In this document: positions 8,215 to 15,662 of the stretch, one piece after another
Layout: each line of letters begins with the position of its first letter
Position numbering within the stretch: position 1 is the stretch's first letter
Source of the DNA: Chloroflexota bacterium
Lineage (GTDB): Bacteria; Chloroflexota; Anaerolineae; Promineifilales; Promineifilaceae
Direction: 5' to 3'
DNA length: 19,862 bases
Assembly (NCBI GenBank): GCA_008501785.1
Contig: QQUD01000055.1
Location: 1 to 19,862, forward strand
The notes under the pieces: generated by a model
What the model was told of the DNA's origin: nothing
Databases searched by the model: none
What the model saw: only the letters and a program-made list of their open reading frames with translations
Program-made: the position numbers and the translations under genes

Positions 8215-9123
8215 CTAACGGAACCAACGCTCAAACAGCGGCGACCCTACAAAGCCAAACGCCAACCCAATAACGGCCGCTAACATCGCAAAGTTATACG
8301 GACTGGTCGGTGTCGTACTTAGGTTTCCCATATTCGAATCCGTTAACATCGACAAATTGGCCTGGGTTGTGGACGGACTACTGACAACCAATCCAGCATC
8401 GTCAACATTACCTGCCGGGTAATGCATCTGTTCACCATGACATTCATTACACGTTTCTAAATCAACTGTGAAGGTGTGATGTCGTTGCCCATGCCCTTCC
8501 CCCATCGGCTCATCTGAGATGCGCAAATGGCAATCCGTACACAGCAAATCCTCTTCAGCATGGGATGTCATCGAGTAAAAATACCCTTCATCGGTGTGGC
8601 ACGTCTGACATAGGGTTTCCATGTTATCTTTTTTGAGACCGTTTGTATGGGGATTGTGACAATTAACACAGGTCATATCTTCTTCGCCATGTCCGCTGCT
8701 TTGCCACTCTGCATAGGTTTCCAAATGACATTCACCACAAGATTCAGAAGAGTCTGTAGTAAACATGATTTGGTCAGGATGGCTGGGGCTGTTTGGCCCC
8801 GAATAATGGCAAGCGGCACATGTCACCCCATCCGCTTCCCAGGTCCCTGTCGCCGTATCAAACCCGGTTGTGTGACAGCGCAGGCATTCTCGCGGCTCAC
8901 CCTGCTCTTGCCACGCCTCCTGAAACACGACATCAGACACTGCCTGACCATGCATACTTTCTTGCCATGCTAACACGGAATCTTCATGACATTCCAGGCA
9001 ATCATCAGGTGTGCCAATTTCGTTATTGGAAATGTCTGCAAGCGTGACAGCGGCACTGATAAAACTTAATATGAGGGCAAATATGCCCCCCCACAATAAT
9101 CGAGACCATAATTTTTTTAACAT
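8215..9123 (-). CDS. Tail-anchored octaheme c-type cytochrome
   Basis: This 302-residue cytochrome has eight CXXCH motifs (CLECH, CLRCH, CAACH, CGECH, CVNCH, CQTCH, CTDCH, CNECH). An N-terminal signal or anchor helix (about 10-29) precedes the haem domain. A Ser/Thr-rich linker leads to a C-terminal membrane helix (about 274-295) and a short basic end, so the haem domain is tethered outside the membrane. GAGG lies 7 bases before the ATG. It is the first gene of a likely operon with the ferredoxin, NrfD and two-CW genes. By analogy with QrcA and NrfB, which link ferredoxin/NrfD modules to cytochrome pools, it could carry electrons between that module and the other cytochromes of the locus. The haem domain has several CxxCHNPH or CHGxxMH patches typical of low-potential multiheme proteins. 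Confidence 0.88.
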   Translation of the reverse strand: MLKKLWSRLLWGGIFALILSFISAAVTLADISNNEIGTPDDCLECHEDSVLAWQESMHGQAVSDVVFQEAWQEQGEPRECLRCHTTGFDTATGTWEADGVTCAACHYSGPNSPSHPDQIMFTTDSSESCGECHLETYAEWQSSGHGEEDMTCVNCHNPHTNGLKKDNMETLCQTCHTDEGYFYSMTSHAEEDLLCTDCHLRISDEPMGEGHGQRHHTFTVDLETCNECHGEQMHYPAGNVDDAGLVVSSPSTTQANLSMLTDSNMGNLSTTPTSPYNFAMLAAVIGLAFGFVGSPLFERWFR

Positions 9124-9237
9124 CGGCCAACCTCATCTTCTCTATGCACATGGCTCAAAACGTACTTTCAGTGTACAAACGGCCGTTTCCTCCGTAAATC
9201 CGGCAAAACCTGAATATTGAGGCTGGGAATTCACCCC

Positions 9238-9266
9238 ATTTTATTGTGATTTATTTCACGGAAAAA
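9238..9266 (-). promoter_or_regulatory. Candidate promoter of the octaheme-ferredoxin-NrfD operon
   Basis: On the minus strand a weak -35 TTTTTC (9266-9261) and a -10 TAAAAT (9243-9238) are spaced by 17 bases. That would give a leader of about 105 bases. The -35 box is poor, and the assignment rests partly on the regulatory dyads that flank and fill it. Confidence 0.3.
9245..9260. promoter_or_regulatory. Crp/Fnr-type dyad TGTGA-N6-TCACG
   Basis: The 16-base sequence TGTGATTTATTTCACG matches the general Crp-type half-site pattern with one imperfect end. It fills the spacer of the candidate promoter, where a bound protein would be expected to repress. No Crp/Fnr-family gene is present in the window. 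Confidence 0.45.
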
Positions 9267-9275
9267 GGCACTGAG

Positions 9276-9292
9276 ATGGGTAATTTACCCAC
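9276..9292. promoter_or_regulatory. Dyad TGGGTAATTTACCCA built from NarL-like heptamers
   Basis: The exact 15-base dyad at 9277-9291 contains ATGGGTA (9276-9282) facing TACCCAC (9286-9292). ATGGGTA fits the Escherichia coli NarL half-site AKRRGTA exactly; TACCCAC fits TACYYMT except for its last base. Its centre lies about 53 bases before the inferred transcription start of the octaheme operon, a usual position for an activator. The same heptamers occur upstream of 17011. Confidence 0.4.
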
Positions 9293-9360
9293 AACGAAAT
9301 GGCATTAAGCACGGATAGACGGCCGTTTCACCTCTTGATATGCTGAAGGTGATAAAAGGT

Positions 9361-9409
9361 ACAAGTGACAAGTGGAATCACTTTTTATGCCCCTTGCCCC
9401 CTGTCCCTT
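9361..9409. repeat. Heptad-periodic tract upstream of the small membrane gene
   Basis: Seven consecutive 7-base steps keep register. ACAAGTG occurs twice at 9361-9374. GCCCCTT, GCCCCCT and GTCCCTT fill 9389-9409, exactly four and more steps downstream. The tract ends 11 bases before the GGAGG of the gene at 9431. It resembles the short tandemly repeated heptamers known from filamentous cyanobacteria. Confidence 0.55.
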
Positions 9410-9430
9410 TTCAATCAAATGGAGGTTGTC

Positions 9431-9550
9431 ATGAGTCCGATAACGGCTATTCTGATAATTTTATTACTTTTTGCACTTCGGTTTGGGATTCCATTGCTGC
9501 TTTCGATCTTTATGAGCAATTTGATGAATCGTTGGCTGAAACTACAATAA
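9431..9550 (+). CDS. 39-residue single-helix membrane protein
   Basis: This is a short gene with strong support: GGAGG 5 bases before the ATG, a clear hydrophobic helix (about residues 4-28), a basic end (LMNRWLKLQ) and an intrinsic terminator right after the stop. The sequence ILLLFALRFGIPLLLSIF matches the N-terminal helix of the two-CW protein at 5743-6111 (ILLFALRCIAPLVLTVF), and both end the helix with LMNR. It lacks the cysteine domain of that paralogue. It is divergent from the octaheme operon. A role as a small subunit or assembly factor of a membrane redox complex is inference from this paralogy and position. Confidence 0.7.
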   Translation: MSPITAILIILLLFALRFGIPLLLSIFMSNLMNRWLKLQ

Positions 9551-9563
9551 CTAAATTTGTAAG

Positions 9564-9628
9564 ACGTAAAGACGCAAAGGCGCAAAGGAAAAAATATTTG
9601 CGCCTTTGCGTCTTTGCGTGATTTTTTT
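9564..9628 (+). terminator. Long intrinsic terminator hairpin built from a GCAAAG-type repeat
   Basis: The arms 9568-9586 and 9597-9615 pair exactly over 19 bases. They extend by four more positions (9564-9567 with 9616-9619), of which one is a wobble. A run of seven T follows at 9622-9628, so it ends transcription of the small + strand gene. The unit GACGCAAAGGCGCAAA looks like a dispersed palindromic repeat used as a terminator. Its last bases touch the stop of the UbiA gene, which reads in the other direction. Confidence 0.85.
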
Positions 9629-10505
9629 ATCCAAACACGTTGACAAATAGCAAAACGGCCGCATACACTCCCCCAGTTATTACAGACACATTCACCAGTC
9701 GTTCAGACCGTGGCTGACTTGGTCTCCGCACAAAGCGGTGCAAAAAACTCGGTGCCCCAATTACAAAAAACGGAATAAAGGGTGCGGGAATCACTCCACT
9801 TATCGCACCAATGATAACCAGCAAAATCGTCATAGCCGTAATAATTTTGAGCAGGCGTTGGGTGGTTGACAATCCCACAGTTATCGTAAAATTTTGTTCA
9901 CACTGCGAATCAACTTCAAAATCACGCGCCTGTTGCTCCAACTGCGCCGCCAGCGAAACCATCATCAGCAAACAAACCGCAAAAAAATCAACACCCATCC
10001 ACGGCAATTGCAAAATAAATAATGTAGCCGCAAAAGGAAATGATTCCACAAACGTAACATGCATCAGCAAATCCCACCCGGGACGACTTTTCACACGCAG
10101 CGGCGGTGCCGAATAAGCCCAGGCCACACCAAACAACAAAAACAAAACAGCCACCCCACGCAGTCCAAATGGCAAAAACGCAAAGACCAAAAGTACGCCA
10201 CTGCTCAAAAACAAAGCTTTTCCATATTTTGCTATGCCGGGGAAATGCACAAAAAAGTTGCTGTCCGCCTTCTTTTCATCAAGCGCATCAAAGGGAGCAT
10301 CATAAAAATCGTTGAGGGCAAAGCCAAACCAACACAGGCCAGCCATCGCTACCAGCAGCAGCAAACTACGCGGAGACAGTTGATTGTGGATGATGAGAGC
10401 GGTGAGGGAGATAACGGCCGTTACCACCCAAGCATCCATATGATTCGTAAACAACGTCACCACTGCAAACGATGACTGCCCCATATTCGGCTCATTCTTC
10501 TCCAA
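9627..10505 (-). CDS. UbiA-family prenyltransferase
   Basis: This is an integral membrane prenyltransferase that joins an isoprenoid diphosphate to an acceptor; the acceptor is unknown. It has about eight to nine hydrophobic segments. The first Asp-rich motif is NDFYDAPFD (Asn65, Asp66, Asp69, Asp73) and the second is RDFEVD (Asp195, Asp199). Between them lies YSAPPLRVKSRPGWD, also typical of the family. The frame opens with GTG at 10553, but that lies inside the terminator of the upstream gene. I place the start at TTG 10505, with GAGG 8 bases upstream; ATG 10484 is the alternative. Possible roles include quinone, haem or carotenoid-like lipid prenylation. A quinone role would fit this locus, but nothing in the sequence decides it. 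The length of about 292 residues is normal. Confidence 0.82.
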   Translation of the reverse strand: MEKNEPNMGQSSFAVVTLFTNHMDAWVVTAVISLTALIIHNQLSPRSLLLLVAMAGLCWFGFALNDFYDAPFDALDEKKADSNFFVHFPGIAKYGKALFLSSGVLLVFAFLPFGLRGVAVLFLLFGVAWAYSAPPLRVKSRPGWDLLMHVTFVESFPFAATLFILQLPWMGVDFFAVCLLMMVSLAAQLEQQARDFEVDSQCEQNFTITVGLSTTQRLLKIITAMTILLVIIGAISGVIPAPFIPFFVIGAPSFLHRFVRRPSQPRSERLVNVSVITGGVYAAVLLFVNVFG

Positions 10506-10534
10506 CAGCTTCACCTCACGCGCAAAAGAATAAC

Positions 10535-10571
10535 AAAAAAAGGCCGGACACACAAAGCATCCGACCTTTTT
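10535..10571 (-). terminator. Intrinsic terminator of the decaheme gene
   Basis: On the minus strand the stem (10571-10560 with 10548-10537, one mismatch in 12, loop of 11) is followed by seven T (10541-10535). It starts 23 bases after the decaheme stop codon. The reverse strand also shows a T-run, so it may work in both directions. The UbiA start lies only 30 bases beyond it. Confidence 0.88.
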
Positions 10572-10594
10572 ATTACGATGTTAGCTATTTCGAT

Positions 10595-12859
10595 TTATTC
10601 AGTTTCAACAACCGGTCGTGTCATGGCAGACGTATCTGCACCAATATCATTCAAAGTGTCATACAACGCTTGAATCATATATTGACCGTTGTGAGCATAC
10701 ACACCAGGATCCTTCTTCGAATACTGGTAGTTGTAGGCAGCACGTAACAGGCGCGGCGTCCATGTGTTGTACCGATTCGGGAAGATTGCCTCACCCGGAT
10801 CAGATTCGCCATTTTCGTTGCTATCGAGGAAGAAGTACGGATAACCACCGGAATCATAAATGATGGCAGCGGCGCCACTGTTCGCGGCAGCGTACTCTAG
10901 CATAGCTGCATAAAGCACCTCTTGCATCGTCTCGATTTCGCCTTTCAGACCTTCGGTAACATCGCCATCACCGTCGTAATCCACTTCGCTGATACGGATT
11001 GCTCGCGCATCATCAATGGTGGCCACATCTTCGTGACATTCGGCGCAGTCATCGAGTTTGACTTCCAGCTTATGAGCGCTGTGACACTCAGTACAGCTAT
11101 TCGCCTCTTCAGGATGTGACGTGAAACCATTGTATGCCTGACCATCGTATTCATACGCACCCTTTGCTTCTGTACCAAATACCGAAGCACCGGCAGCAAA
11201 GTAATGCACATTGATGAAGCCGAGGCTTTCTGCAACCGTGTCATCGTCGAGGCCAGCGGTACGGCCGTTAACCGAATTCGCCGACGCACGCCCCATATGA
11301 CAGTTGATACAAAGGTTGCTCTCGATATTTTCTTCCGAGAACGTCAATGTTGCACCACTGGGGAATGTAACTGTTGGAGATTCAAGACGGCCATAATCGG
11401 TCAAATCACTGTGGCATGTATCACAACGGAAGCCATTTGCCGCAGGTTGTGTAATCGAAACACCTTCACTGAGCATCAATGGCAAACCATCAGCAGTGTG
11501 ACACTTGCTACAACGTCCAGGCACCATACCACCATCTTCTTCGCCATCCCAATGGCGGAATGCCTCTTCAGAACCGGCAAAGTGACCGTGGTCAATGCGG
11601 TGTAACATACTTGTATCGACTGGTGAAGCCAATCCAGCGTTTACATCTTCGATGGAGTCGTACAACAATTGAATGATGTATTTGCCACCATGTGCAAATC
11701 GGCCTGGGTCCTTCAACGATACTTGATAGTTGTAAGCAGCTTTGGCTAAACGAGGTGACCATGCGTTGTATTTATTCGGGAATGCACCCTCACCTTCGGA
11801 AACTTCGCCATTGCCATCGGTGTCGATGAAGAAGTAAGGATATGCATGGGAATCATAGACAACAGGCGTACCGGTTACATCGGCCGCATAGGTCTGCATC
11901 AATCCATACAAAACTTCGCGCATTCCTTCGATTTCAAAGTAAATGCCTTCTTCTTGATCGCCATCACCATCATAATCGACAAGTGAGCCAGCCATGCGCA
12001 CATTTTGCAAATCTTCTGCGGTTTCTGCGCCTTCGTGACAGACAACACATTCTTCGAGTTCAACTTCCAATGTATGCGAATTGTGACAATCCACACAGGT
12101 GTTATACCCTTCAACATGCTCAAAGCGAGAGTCGTATGATTTGCCATCATACTCATACCCACCCTTGGCCATTGTGCCAAATTGCGTGGCTGCCGCAGCA
12201 TAGTAATGAATGTTGGAGAATCCCAGGTCTTCACTAATGGTGTCTTCATCGCCCTCACCCAAGCCAGCTTCTTCTATTGAATTATTGACGCTGACTGTAG
12301 AGTGACGACCCTGATGACATTGCATACAGCGGGCTTCTGGTCCGAGATCGGAGACTTCGGCACCTGATGGGAAGACAACATTGGTCAATTCAGTGGTGAC
12401 ATCATTATGGCAAGCTGCACATTCTACGGTTGAACCGAGGGGAGCAGCAGCATCTACGACACCAGCCTCAGACCCATCAAGACCGAGAAAGTCCTGAAAA
12501 CCGGGTGTGCTGTGGCACTTTGCACAGGATGTTGGCACTTCTGCCGGATCGTCTTCATTCCAATGCACAAATGCTTCGGCAGATGCGTCGGCGTGACCAG
12601 AAGATGCCCATTCCATTTCAAATGGGATCACACTTACGAGCATTTCTGCCATTTCCGGTTCAACCATCACCTCAACAACACGGGTGACTTCGACTTCCGG
12701 TCCGGGTACTTCGACTTCTACTTCTACAGGTACTTCCTGCTCAACAATGCGTGTCACTTCTACCGTTTCCGGTTCCTGGCTACATGCCGCCAAAGCAATG
12801 CCAAACACAATCATTATTGCCAGCAAGACTGTCATTCGCTGATTTTTGTTCCAGCTCAT
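10595..12859 (-). CDS. Decaheme c-type cytochrome lipoprotein with internal duplication and EF-hand-like loops
   Basis: This is a 754-residue exported lipoprotein: signal peptide, lipobox LAAC with Cys26, then a Glu/Val-rich linker (about 30-70). It is built from two homologous halves. Haem cysteines begin at 112, 147, 178, 255 and 271 in the first half and at 450, 479, 517, 589 and 605 in the second, an offset of 332-339 residues. Each half also has two calcium-binding-like loops: DYDGDGDQEEG near 295 and DTDGNGEVSEGE near 346, and their counterparts near 627 and 679. Each half ends with an aromatic block (PNKYNAW or PNRYNTW, then RLxxAAYNYQ). AGGAGG precedes the ATG by about 5 bases. It lies 146 bases after the cytochrome b gene and ends at a strong terminator. 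It is probably an extracellular electron carrier; I do not recognise a named family. Confidence 0.88.
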   Translation of the reverse strand: MSWNKNQRMTVLLAIMIVFGIALAACSQEPETVEVTRIVEQEVPVEVEVEVPGPEVEVTRVVEVMVEPEMAEMLVSVIPFEMEWASSGHADASAEAFVHWNEDDPAEVPTSCAKCHSTPGFQDFLGLDGSEAGVVDAAAPLGSTVECAACHNDVTTELTNVVFPSGAEVSDLGPEARCMQCHQGRHSTVSVNNSIEEAGLGEGDEDTISEDLGFSNIHYYAAAATQFGTMAKGGYEYDGKSYDSRFEHVEGYNTCVDCHNSHTLEVELEECVVCHEGAETAEDLQNVRMAGSLVDYDGDGDQEEGIYFEIEGMREVLYGLMQTYAADVTGTPVVYDSHAYPYFFIDTDGNGEVSEGEGAFPNKYNAWSPRLAKAAYNYQVSLKDPGRFAHGGKYIIQLLYDSIEDVNAGLASPVDTSMLHRIDHGHFAGSEEAFRHWDGEEDGGMVPGRCSKCHTADGLPLMLSEGVSITQPAANGFRCDTCHSDLTDYGRLESPTVTFPSGATLTFSEENIESNLCINCHMGRASANSVNGRTAGLDDDTVAESLGFINVHYFAAGASVFGTEAKGAYEYDGQAYNGFTSHPEEANSCTECHSAHKLEVKLDDCAECHEDVATIDDARAIRISEVDYDGDGDVTEGLKGEIETMQEVLYAAMLEYAAANSGAAAIIYDSGGYPYFFLDSNENGESDPGEAIFPNRYNTWTPRLLRAAYNYQYSKKDPGVYAHNGQYMIQALYDTLNDIGADTSAMTRPVVETE

Positions 12860-13005
12860 CTAACCCTCCTTGACATGGTTAAATGTATTTTTCAGGTGCG
12901 ACACACTTACAATGATTCTTTGCTTCGAATAGTCTGTTTGCAAGTGCGTTGCGCCTTCTGTAGCTAATAAGCTTTTATTTACTTGATAAAGTTTTTTGAG
13001 TTGCC

Positions 13006-13875
13006 TTATGGTATCGGCGTTGCCAATGGGACAAATACATCTCGTGTTGCTCGCGGGATTGTGGTAATTGCCGTTTGCTCAAACGTAAACGCCCACACCA
13101 AAACCGCTACGATGATGCTGCCAAGTATTACCGATGTAATCAGAAAGATTCTGCGACGACGCAACAAAACTGCGCGATCCATATCAGGCCAGGCCTCACC
13201 TCCTTGTTCTAAACGTTCTAATTCAAGTGCGTGCTCTTCTTCCATCTGTTTTTTTGGAAGTCGCCCAGTAAACATACTGGGATTGAAGTGCTTAATATGT
13301 ACGTTGTACATGTGCCAAATGAGGATGGAAAGCACAGCTAACAGCGCCTCGCCGCCGTGAGCGGCTTTGGCAGCCGGTATAAACGCTCCAGGTAAAACGG
13401 CCGTTGTTGAAATCGGATTCCACAACATGAAACCAGTGATGGCCATCACGGCCGTTCCCCACACCACAGCCCAATACTCCAGCTTCTCGCCAAAGTTAAA
13501 CTTAGGCATTTTCGGGTGTTCTTTGATCAATCCAAAGTTGTAGCGTAGGGTATTCACAATGTCCCAAAAATCTTGCTTAGACAGCGCCATGCGCAAACGC
13601 TCATGCTTCACAAAAAGACGATAGGCCGAGGTAAACAAATGATACACAGAGCCGATCACCAACACAAACGCCGAAGCACGATGAATAACCCGTACCAACT
13701 CAATGCCCCCCATCGCCTCAATCATCGCGATGCCCCAGGGTGATGTCGCATATTTTTGCGGCAGGCCGGTAATGCCCAAAATAGTGAAGCTGATCATCAA
13801 CACAAAATGTTCAATGCGAGCCATCAGCCGAAAGCGGATATAACTTTCTTCTTTCGTTTTTGTTGCAGCTGCCAT
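13006..13875 (-). CDS. Cytochrome b561-type membrane subunit
   Basis: This 289-residue protein has four core membrane helices, as in the cytochrome b subunits of formate dehydrogenase, thiosulfate reductase and hydrogenase, plus a fifth near the C terminus (about 243-263). Candidate haem b ligands are His23, His65 and His79 in the first part and His173, His188 and His193 in the second. It should move electrons between menaquinone and a periplasmic partner. The gene starts 9 bases after the 14-heme cytochrome gene, with GAGG in the gap, so the two are almost certainly one unit. No ferredoxin or molybdopterin subunit is adjacent, so the multiheme protein is its likely direct partner. Confidence 0.87.
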   Translation of the reverse strand: MAAATKTKEESYIRFRLMARIEHFVLMISFTILGITGLPQKYATSPWGIAMIEAMGGIELVRVIHRASAFVLVIGSVYHLFTSAYRLFVKHERLRMALSKQDFWDIVNTLRYNFGLIKEHPKMPKFNFGEKLEYWAVVWGTAVMAITGFMLWNPISTTAVLPGAFIPAAKAAHGGEALLAVLSILIWHMYNVHIKHFNPSMFTGRLPKKQMEEEHALELERLEQGGEAWPDMDRAVLLRRRRIFLITSVILGSIIVAVLVWAFTFEQTAITTIPRATRDVFVPLATPIP

Positions 13876-13884
13876 AACTAGCCT

Positions 13885-15573
13885 CTATTTGCCTATTCGC
13901 GTGCGAACACGACGATAAATATCAGAAACAACCATCAATCCAAAGAATCCCAGCGTGGCCGGAATCACAATTTGATAGAACAAATTCACCAAATAAACGA
14001 GTGGATTATGTTCCAACGAAGGCTGGAAGTGGCTCGTCCACGAGTCTGGGAAGTTTTCATTTGCATCAGGGTGGCATTGCTGGCATGTTTCCAGCAGATT
14101 TGCCTGAATGCCTGCTTCTGGGTCATCGGGATGCTGAATATTGTGAACGCCGTGACAGTCGTAACAAACAGCTTTGTTTGTCTCTGCGTTGGGATCGTCA
14201 TGCTCAAACAGGATGACGGTTGTGCCGTGGAAATCAGATACGTAGGTATCAAACACTTCTGTCGAAATGTCGTACTCGGTCATCAAGTTTTCATCTGCAT
14301 GACATTCAGCACATAATTCTGGCGAACGTACACGGAACAGGGCCGTTGTCGGATCGCCGATATTGTGAACGCCATGACAGTCGATACACCCGGGCACGTC
14401 AGGATTATCGTCCGTGATGAGTGACTCTCCATGCACACTGTCGGCATATTCTGCAAAAATAGTGCTGTGACACTGTTCACATGTTTCCGAAGTGCGATGT
14501 CGTGGTTGATCAGGAATGGGTGTATCGTGTGCGCCGTGACAATCGGTACAAACGGCCGCTTCTATCTCCCCATCTGCCAATGCCAATCCATGCACATCTT
14601 TAACTTCAGCTTTGGCTTTTTCTTCATGGCAATCGCCACAAACGGCGACCATTTCTAAACTGTATTCACGTGGTGAAACGGCCGTTACCGGCTCATGTGG
14701 ATAAGTCACATCCGCATGACAGCTCGCACATTCCAGAGGCGCATTCTCGTTATCCAACCCGTGTACCGAATCGTGAAAAGCAATGTCATCAATCGTGACA
14801 GAGATCATGTCGCCATTCTCAAATTCTAATTCCAAATCCGGTTGGGTGTGGCAGGCCAAACAATATTCGGTTGTTTCGTAACGGCTGGCAAAAAGACCAT
14901 GCTGAATCATGTCCGTCAGCTGGCTGCCATCCGTAAACTGAACTTCCATCTCGGTATGACAATCGATACAGTTAGAAGTCGTTTCTCCCGTTCGTATCTG
15001 CTCAACCGACAAAACTTCGTGGCTGCCGTGACAATCGGTACAAACAACGGCCGTTTCCGATTCCAACCCAGGGTGACTGGTCAAATGCGGTTCCACATGA
15101 CATTGTGTACACACTTCGCTTTGTGCCAACTGGTAGCTGTGGTAATCGGGAGCTGTGATTGGTTCGTGCGGGTACTGGTAAGCGTTTACGTCGTGGCAGC
15201 TTGTACAGCCAAGTGGTTTGTCGGCTGTGTCGCCGTGGGCTGAGTGAGGGAAAACGGCCGTATCCACCACCGCCGCCACTTCCTCACCCGAAGCAAACGT
15301 TACCACACCATCTGTGTCTTGATGACACAGAATACAAGTTTGGTCATCTTGAGAGGTATCAATCGTTGGGGTATTATTGCCGTCTAGCTGGGTGGTGAGG
15401 AGTTGTTTGGCGGTTGGGGTATTTGGGGAAGAGAATACGGCCGTTACCGAATCATTCTCCTTATTCGCCATCACATAACCAACCAAACCTAAAACACCGC
15501 CCAAAACCAACAGCAACACAATAATTCGACTAATCCATATCCGTTGGGATTTTAATTGATTTCGATGCAGCAA
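13885..15573 (-). CDS. 14-heme c-type cytochrome anchored at both ends
   Basis: This 562-residue cytochrome has fourteen CXXCH motifs, evenly spread between an N-terminal helix (about 13-37) and a C-terminal helix (about 525-548) followed by a basic end. Both termini should thus lie in or behind the membrane with the haem domain outside. Internal repetition is visible in the patches CTDCHGSHE, CTDCHGAHD, CIDCHGVHN and CYDCHGVHN. The frame starts with TTG at 15573, with AGGAG 6 bases upstream. A nearby ATG at 15577 is out of frame and soon stops. The cytochrome b gene follows after 9 bases. Together they look like a quinol-to-cytochrome module. It is longer than the usual tetra- to decaheme partners of b-type subunits. 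Confidence 0.88.
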   Translation of the reverse strand: MLHRNQLKSQRIWISRIIVLLLVLGGVLGLVGYVMANKENDSVTAVFSSPNTPTAKQLLTTQLDGNNTPTIDTSQDDQTCILCHQDTDGVVTFASGEEVAAVVDTAVFPHSAHGDTADKPLGCTSCHDVNAYQYPHEPITAPDYHSYQLAQSEVCTQCHVEPHLTSHPGLESETAVVCTDCHGSHEVLSVEQIRTGETTSNCIDCHTEMEVQFTDGSQLTDMIQHGLFASRYETTEYCLACHTQPDLELEFENGDMISVTIDDIAFHDSVHGLDNENAPLECASCHADVTYPHEPVTAVSPREYSLEMVAVCGDCHEEKAKAEVKDVHGLALADGEIEAAVCTDCHGAHDTPIPDQPRHRTSETCEQCHSTIFAEYADSVHGESLITDDNPDVPGCIDCHGVHNIGDPTTALFRVRSPELCAECHADENLMTEYDISTEVFDTYVSDFHGTTVILFEHDDPNAETNKAVCYDCHGVHNIQHPDDPEAGIQANLLETCQQCHPDANENFPDSWTSHFQPSLEHNPLVYLVNLFYQIVIPATLGFFGLMVVSDIYRRVRTRIGK

Positions 15574-15662
15574 TTCATTCTCCTATTTTGCTTAATAAAT
15601 CGCACATTGTCGTAAAAAGAAAACGACTTATCACTGGTACGATTTATACAAGCAGTGCACCG

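Larger units (their letters stand above)
9124..9430. other. Divergent intergenic region between octaheme gene and small membrane gene
   Basis: This 307-base gap holds no gene I can support. From left to right it holds the octaheme leader, two copies of the palindrome ACGGCCGT (9179-9186 and 9319-9326), a candidate promoter with two dyads (9238-9291) and a heptad-periodic tract (9361-9409). The ribosome binding site of the small + strand gene (GGAGG, 9421-9425) comes last. No promoter for the + strand gene could be picked with confidence. Confidence 0.6.

Noticed and set aside
8215..9123. NrfA-type nitrite reductase or hydroxylamine oxidoreductase
   Set aside because: No CXXCK haem and no catalytic-site signature is visible in this or any other cytochrome of the window; eight CXXCH motifs alone do not show catalysis.
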